Below are positions 61,701 through 64,000 of a stretch of 64,000 bases of DNA, piece by piece. Within the stretch, counting starts at the first letter, position 1. Each line of letters begins with the position of its first letter. Location of the stretch: assembly GCA_964020085.1 (NCBI GenBank), contig OZ026606.1, forward strand, positions 4,893,923-4,957,922, in the 5' to 3' direction. Made by a program: the position numbers and the translations under genes. Under the pieces are notes generated by a model that searched no databases, had not been told where the DNA came from, and saw nothing but the letters and a program-made list of their open reading frames with translations. This stretch comes from Micromussa lordhowensis. Lineage: Eukaryota > Cnidaria > Anthozoa > Scleractinia > Lobophylliidae.

Positions 61701-64000
61701 ACATGTAAGGACACTGATCAGTCTATTTTACTCTGTACTTACACATAGGAGTGCATAGACACACCCGCCTCCACGTGTGTACTTGAGAAATATAACAATG
61801 AGAAAGACTCTTTTGCTGTTTTTTTTTAAATCACAGTGGATGATGATAATGATGTTACATGTATGTCCTGAATTGTAGTTCTTGTTGTCTAACTTCACTG
61901 TGTATAGTACAAATGATACACAAAATGGTTCCCGTGTTTTTGTGGTATATTCGTACAGAAGACCAATTTAATGGCAGTTTATTTATGACTGTTATTCATT
62001 CTGTACACACTGTTATTCATTCTGTACAAAATACAGAAGTTGGGGTTCTGAAAAGGGGTATATTTAGGAAAATAGATCTTTTACCGCCCTTTGAACAACC
62101 CGGCCCAACAAAATCAACACACTAGCACAGTAAATACAAGCTACCTGGTGGCTCTTGATTCAGGCTTTGTACGACTGGGGGTGGGGCTTTGACCTCCAGC
62201 AACACCCCTTTGCAGATTCCTGTGCATAAACTTCCAAACTTTGATTTTTGAATCTCTCCTCTTGTCTAGGTCCACCCTTGCAGAAGGAAGGATCTCTAGT
62301 TGTCCAGATCTTATCTGACCAGTTGCAGGGCGCTGTTCATCTCACACAATGTGTGTTGCATAGTGACGAGATGAATCCCGACCCTCAGAAGACTGTTTTT
62401 GTCTTGTTCAATTGTGATACTTGGAAACAATTAGCATTGCAAATTGGAGCTCTAGTGAATATCCATCCTCCATGGTATGGTATCTATTTCCAGTCTTAAT
62501 ATTATTGTAAACATGCGTCCATAAACTAACAAAAGTATTAAAGATGTTTTTGAAAGGTGTAATTTGTTTTGAACTATTGATTGGTCAATCAGCTATGGGT
62601 TATTGTGCCGGTCAACCCCTTGGAAAATCGCGCGTCTTCTGAATTATTATATAAAAGCAATAGACCACAAGTTTCTATGGGTTTTAGGCTGATAAACCAC
62701 TTGGGATGTTGGTAGAACACTTGAAGAATTCGTAAACCACTCGCCTGCGGCTCGTGATTTACAAATTCTTCTCGTGTTCTACCAACATCCCGCGTGGTTT
62801 ATCAGCCTATAACCCATAGAAACTTGTGGTCTATTGCTTAAATACTCCACAGTATTCCATAGTATTTTACATTTGTGTTGTGTGACTTCATCTCCATGTA
62901 TTGTAAGCCAATTCCAGTAGCTGTTTTTTTCTTTTTATCTTTATTCATTTGACAGGCAGAAACTGGATATAGCTGGCTGTCCATGGCCTGTTCTTTTGTG
63001 TACCTACTTCTGTGAGAAACATCAAACAATTGCAGATCAGTCAGTTGAAGTGCTCCCTCAGTCTGTCAGAGGTTATAACGCTGCTGTTATAGTACTGTTA
63101 TTAGTATTTGTCAATCTTCAGTGAGTCAGAGTGGAGCACCACCACAGTATATGATTCAGTTGCCCGAGCAAGCAGAATTTCCTTCATTCTTTTCATGCTC
63201 ACTTGCTTTCTGCTAACTACGTTGTGATTTCAAAACGAAAAAGTAAACTTACTTAACCACGTAACTGCCCCGGGCAATAAAAGGTTAAGAGTTGCTTATT
63301 CAAAGGGCATGCCAGAATTGAGCTTCTCCTCTAGCCCTGATTGTACAAGAGGTAATTAAATCAATCTATTCTGTATGTTCTCAGCATACAAGATAACTTA
63401 ACAGTGGGCTTAAGCTCAGTACAGTTGGAAGGAAGCCGTTAACATACTAAAGAAAATTGCGAAACAACTTTTATTTATTTATGTAGGCTTTTTGTTTAAA
63501 GGAAGCTATTTACAACGAGTAGATGAGCTGGGAGTACATTGCCAGCTTGAGACAGGGAGAGAGATTTGAACTTGGGTCCTCCAGTCCAGCAACATAACTA
63601 CCAGGCCACACCTCTTCCTTAATTTATAGAGATAAATAAGACCTGACTACTGAGTACAAGTAACACAATGTTATTCTTTCCTTTCCCAATCTAGCTGGGT
63701 TATTTATTCCATTCATGAATACGTCACCTTCATCATCAAGTCTAGTGCAATCACCACGCAAGGTAAGCCTAAAGATATGGCAGATTAAAGCCGTTATGAT
63801 TCCAGTAATATCCATATCTTATTTCTTTTGTTTTCAAAACATGATGATGACGATGTACAAAGTTGTGTGCAAAGTTGTGTCCAGTACGGTGGAACTATTA
63901 TTAACATTTTTTTTAACTTGACAGGGATTTAAACCTTCAAAGTTACTCTTTGGTGATGCTGAAGATGAACATAAGGATCAGAAGAGGACAGCACTATCCG
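52714..64000 (+). CDS. SPIDR: SPIDR, scaffold protein of homologous recombination, 5' part; runs off the right edge
   Basis: SPIDR is a nuclear scaffold that links RAD51, BLM and FIGNL1 in homologous recombination. Coding exons are 52714-52743 (exon from 52688), 54744-54838, 55683-55725, 58511-58706, 59955-60097, 60331-60375, 61070-61272, 61604-61704, 62270-62474, 62956-63071, 63695-63762 and 63925-64000 onward. All introns are GT-AG and every phase closes, giving 440 codons so far. Compared with human SPIDR as I know it, these match in order: an acidic Ser-rich stretch (IDGFSTDEEKDEELLNCEVD), an IVFYDRAESEDTDSE segment, GLAEQLQ..SRDKS..FW, a VVQIL ... VLFNCDTWK ... HPPWQKL segment, and LLCTYFCEK. 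The start ATG at 52714 follows an in-frame TAG in the same exon. The human protein has about 80 more N-terminal residues, so an upstream coding exon cannot be excluded. Confidence 0.88.
54277..54703. mobile_element. piggyBac-like MITE with TTAA target duplication, in a SPIDR intron
   Basis: Ends are TTAA-AGGGAGCCTCCACT and AGTGGAGGTTCCCT-TTAA, so a 14 bp TIR with one mismatch is flanked by TTAA on both sides. Inside, CACCATCTTGAATAATTGTG and CACAATTATTCAAGATGGC form a second inverted pair. There is no transposase. The 40 bases before exon 54744 begin right after its end. Confidence 0.75.
55726..58510 (+). other. SPIDR intron between exons 55725 and 58511
   Basis: An intron of about 2.8 kb with no exon that fits the phase. 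It holds the GATCGA-rich array at 57561-57870 and a minus-strand ORF of 129 codons at 58072-58461 that I do not recognise. Confidence 0.6.
57561..57870. repeat. GATCGA-rich cryptically simple repeat array
   Basis: Over about 300 bases the motifs TCGAT, ATCGA and TGATT recur at irregular short spacing, at least ten times, mixed with CTCAG, CAACACTTG and GACCAAC words. Both strands stay open over long stretches as a result. It looks like degenerate slippage-derived sequence from a short GATCGACACTC-like unit. Confidence 0.6.
58919..59045. mobile_element. Small inverted-repeat element in a SPIDR intron
   Basis: GGTAAAACTAAAACCAAAGT at 58920 and then GCCAATC are mirrored by GATTGGTTTTGGTTTTAC at 59028-59045. 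Short arms and no ORF suggest a MITE fragment. Confidence 0.4.
59476..59646. mobile_element. Foldback element in a SPIDR intron
   Basis: The left arm TTTGGTTTTACCAACTGTGT and the GTTGATAA that follows it pair with TTATCAACTCAGTTGATAAA and an ACCAAAT end on the right. Inside, CCGTAAAGAGATTCGAAAGC pairs with GCTTTCAAATCTCTTTACAG. The loop contains CGAAGGGCTAACACTCGAAA on the minus strand. The arms are roughly 60-70 bp. Confidence 0.7.
61604..61704 (+). CDS. SPIDR: SPIDR exon with the conserved GLAEQL helix
   Basis: The exon begins by completing an Arg codon, then reads SGLAEQLQHVISRDKSEKAF and WNHRVTDAEKKQT. Human SPIDR has a GLAERL..RERSAISLWRHQ stretch at the equivalent point, directly after a run of Lys/Arg; here that run is KKKRKF at the end of the exon 61070-61272. 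The donor is GTAAGG in phase 1. The KKKRK cluster could serve as a nuclear localisation signal. Confidence 0.88.
62270..62474 (+). CDS. SPIDR: SPIDR exon, N-terminal SPIDR domain core
   Basis: The exon reads EGSLVVQILSDQLQGAVHLT and later KTVFVLFNCDTWKQLALQIG, ending in IHPPW. This is the most conserved block of the SPIDR N-terminal domain; human has VLTVKILELHEECAMQVA ... LKVLFTKETA ... IFPPWQKL. Acceptor TCTTGTCTAG, donor GTATGG, phase 2. Confidence 0.9.
62655..62839. mobile_element. Foldback MITE ending AAGCAATAGA, in a SPIDR intron
   Basis: AAGCAATAGACCACAAGTTT at the left is mirrored by AAACTTGTGGTCTATTGCTT at the right (62820-62839). The arms continue through GGCTGATAAACCAC and ATGTTGGTAGAACAC to a short centre near 62745. 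Arms are about 85 bp and nearly complete. The terminal AAGCAATAGA is shared with the elements at 13.5, 14.7 and 45.7-46.1 kb. Confidence 0.75.
62956..63071 (+). CDS. SPIDR: SPIDR exon, QKL-to-YFCEK block
   Basis: It completes the Trp codon and reads QKLDIAGCPWPVLLCTYFCE KHQT. Human SPIDR reads QKLIIPSG.CPVILNTYFCEK here. The donor GTTATA is weak, but it is the one that gives phase 1 and joins in frame to 63695, which reads GLFIPFMNTSPSSSSLVQS. Confidence 0.85.
63455..63620 (-). mobile_element. tRNA-derived SINE
   Basis: Read on the minus strand, GTGTGGCCTGGTAG (about 63611-63598) fits a pol III A box and AAGTTCAAATCTC (about 63573-63561) fits a B box, at tRNA-like spacing. After the head the sequence runs to an AT-rich end (AAATAAATAAAAG) near 63466. 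The head resembles a tRNA gene but is not one: the D and anticodon arms do not form well. It lies in a SPIDR intron. Confidence 0.55.

Noticed and set aside
63598..63611. A real tRNA gene on the minus strand
   Set aside because: The A and B boxes fit, but the D and anticodon arms do not fold well and an AT-rich SINE-like tail follows.

Overview
The window reads as nuclear DNA of an animal, most likely a cnidarian and probably an anthozoan. It is AT-rich and intron-rich, has GT-AG splice sites and no operons, and carries a dense mix of Penelope-like, DIRS-like and LINE relics plus many foldback MITEs. The animal assignment rests on two host genes that I could assemble exon by exon with closing reading phases. 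The cnidarian assignment is an inference from the transposon mix and the divergence of the proteins.

Layout. 0.1-1.9 kb: a decayed Penelope-like element with inverted flanking arms and a hairpin inserted in it. 3.2-3.5 kb, minus strand: a weak candidate for the first two exons of a small secreted protein. 6.6-7.0 kb: a foldback element. 7.1-15.0 kb: a transposon graveyard, with a DIRS-like relic on minus, an AP-endonuclease LINE on plus split by a second LINE on minus, then a DIRS-like relic on plus whose tyrosine-recombinase end is tandemly duplicated. 15.1-17.2 kb: a large imperfect inverted duplication. 18.5-20.1 kb: a TTTACG-rich repeat tract and a minisatellite of about 43 bp units. 20.1-31.8 kb: mostly unannotatable single-copy-looking DNA.

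31.8-37.1 kb, plus strand: a complete three-exon APCDD1 gene (545 codons), encoding a secreted or membrane-anchored Wnt inhibitor. An intron of about 3.5 kb contains a consensus TCF/LEF site. 37.1-49.8 kb: the APCDD1 3' flank, two Tc1/mariner-like MITEs sharing one TIR, a foldback cluster at 45.5-46.4 kb and a nested MITE at 48.8-49.9 kb.

49.9 kb to the right edge, plus strand: the 5' part of SPIDR, the homologous-recombination scaffold that works with RAD51, BLM and FIGNL1. Twelve coding exons are visible and the gene runs off the window. Its introns hold an antisense Penelope fragment, a piggyBac-like MITE, other foldbacks, a GATCGA-rich simple array and a tRNA-like SINE.

The two host genes act in unrelated processes (Wnt signalling and DNA repair) and appear to be chance neighbours. 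I saw no bacterial-type gene system and no CRISPR array. The only tRNA-like sequence is the SINE head, and I noticed no rRNA gene, though I did not search exhaustively for either.
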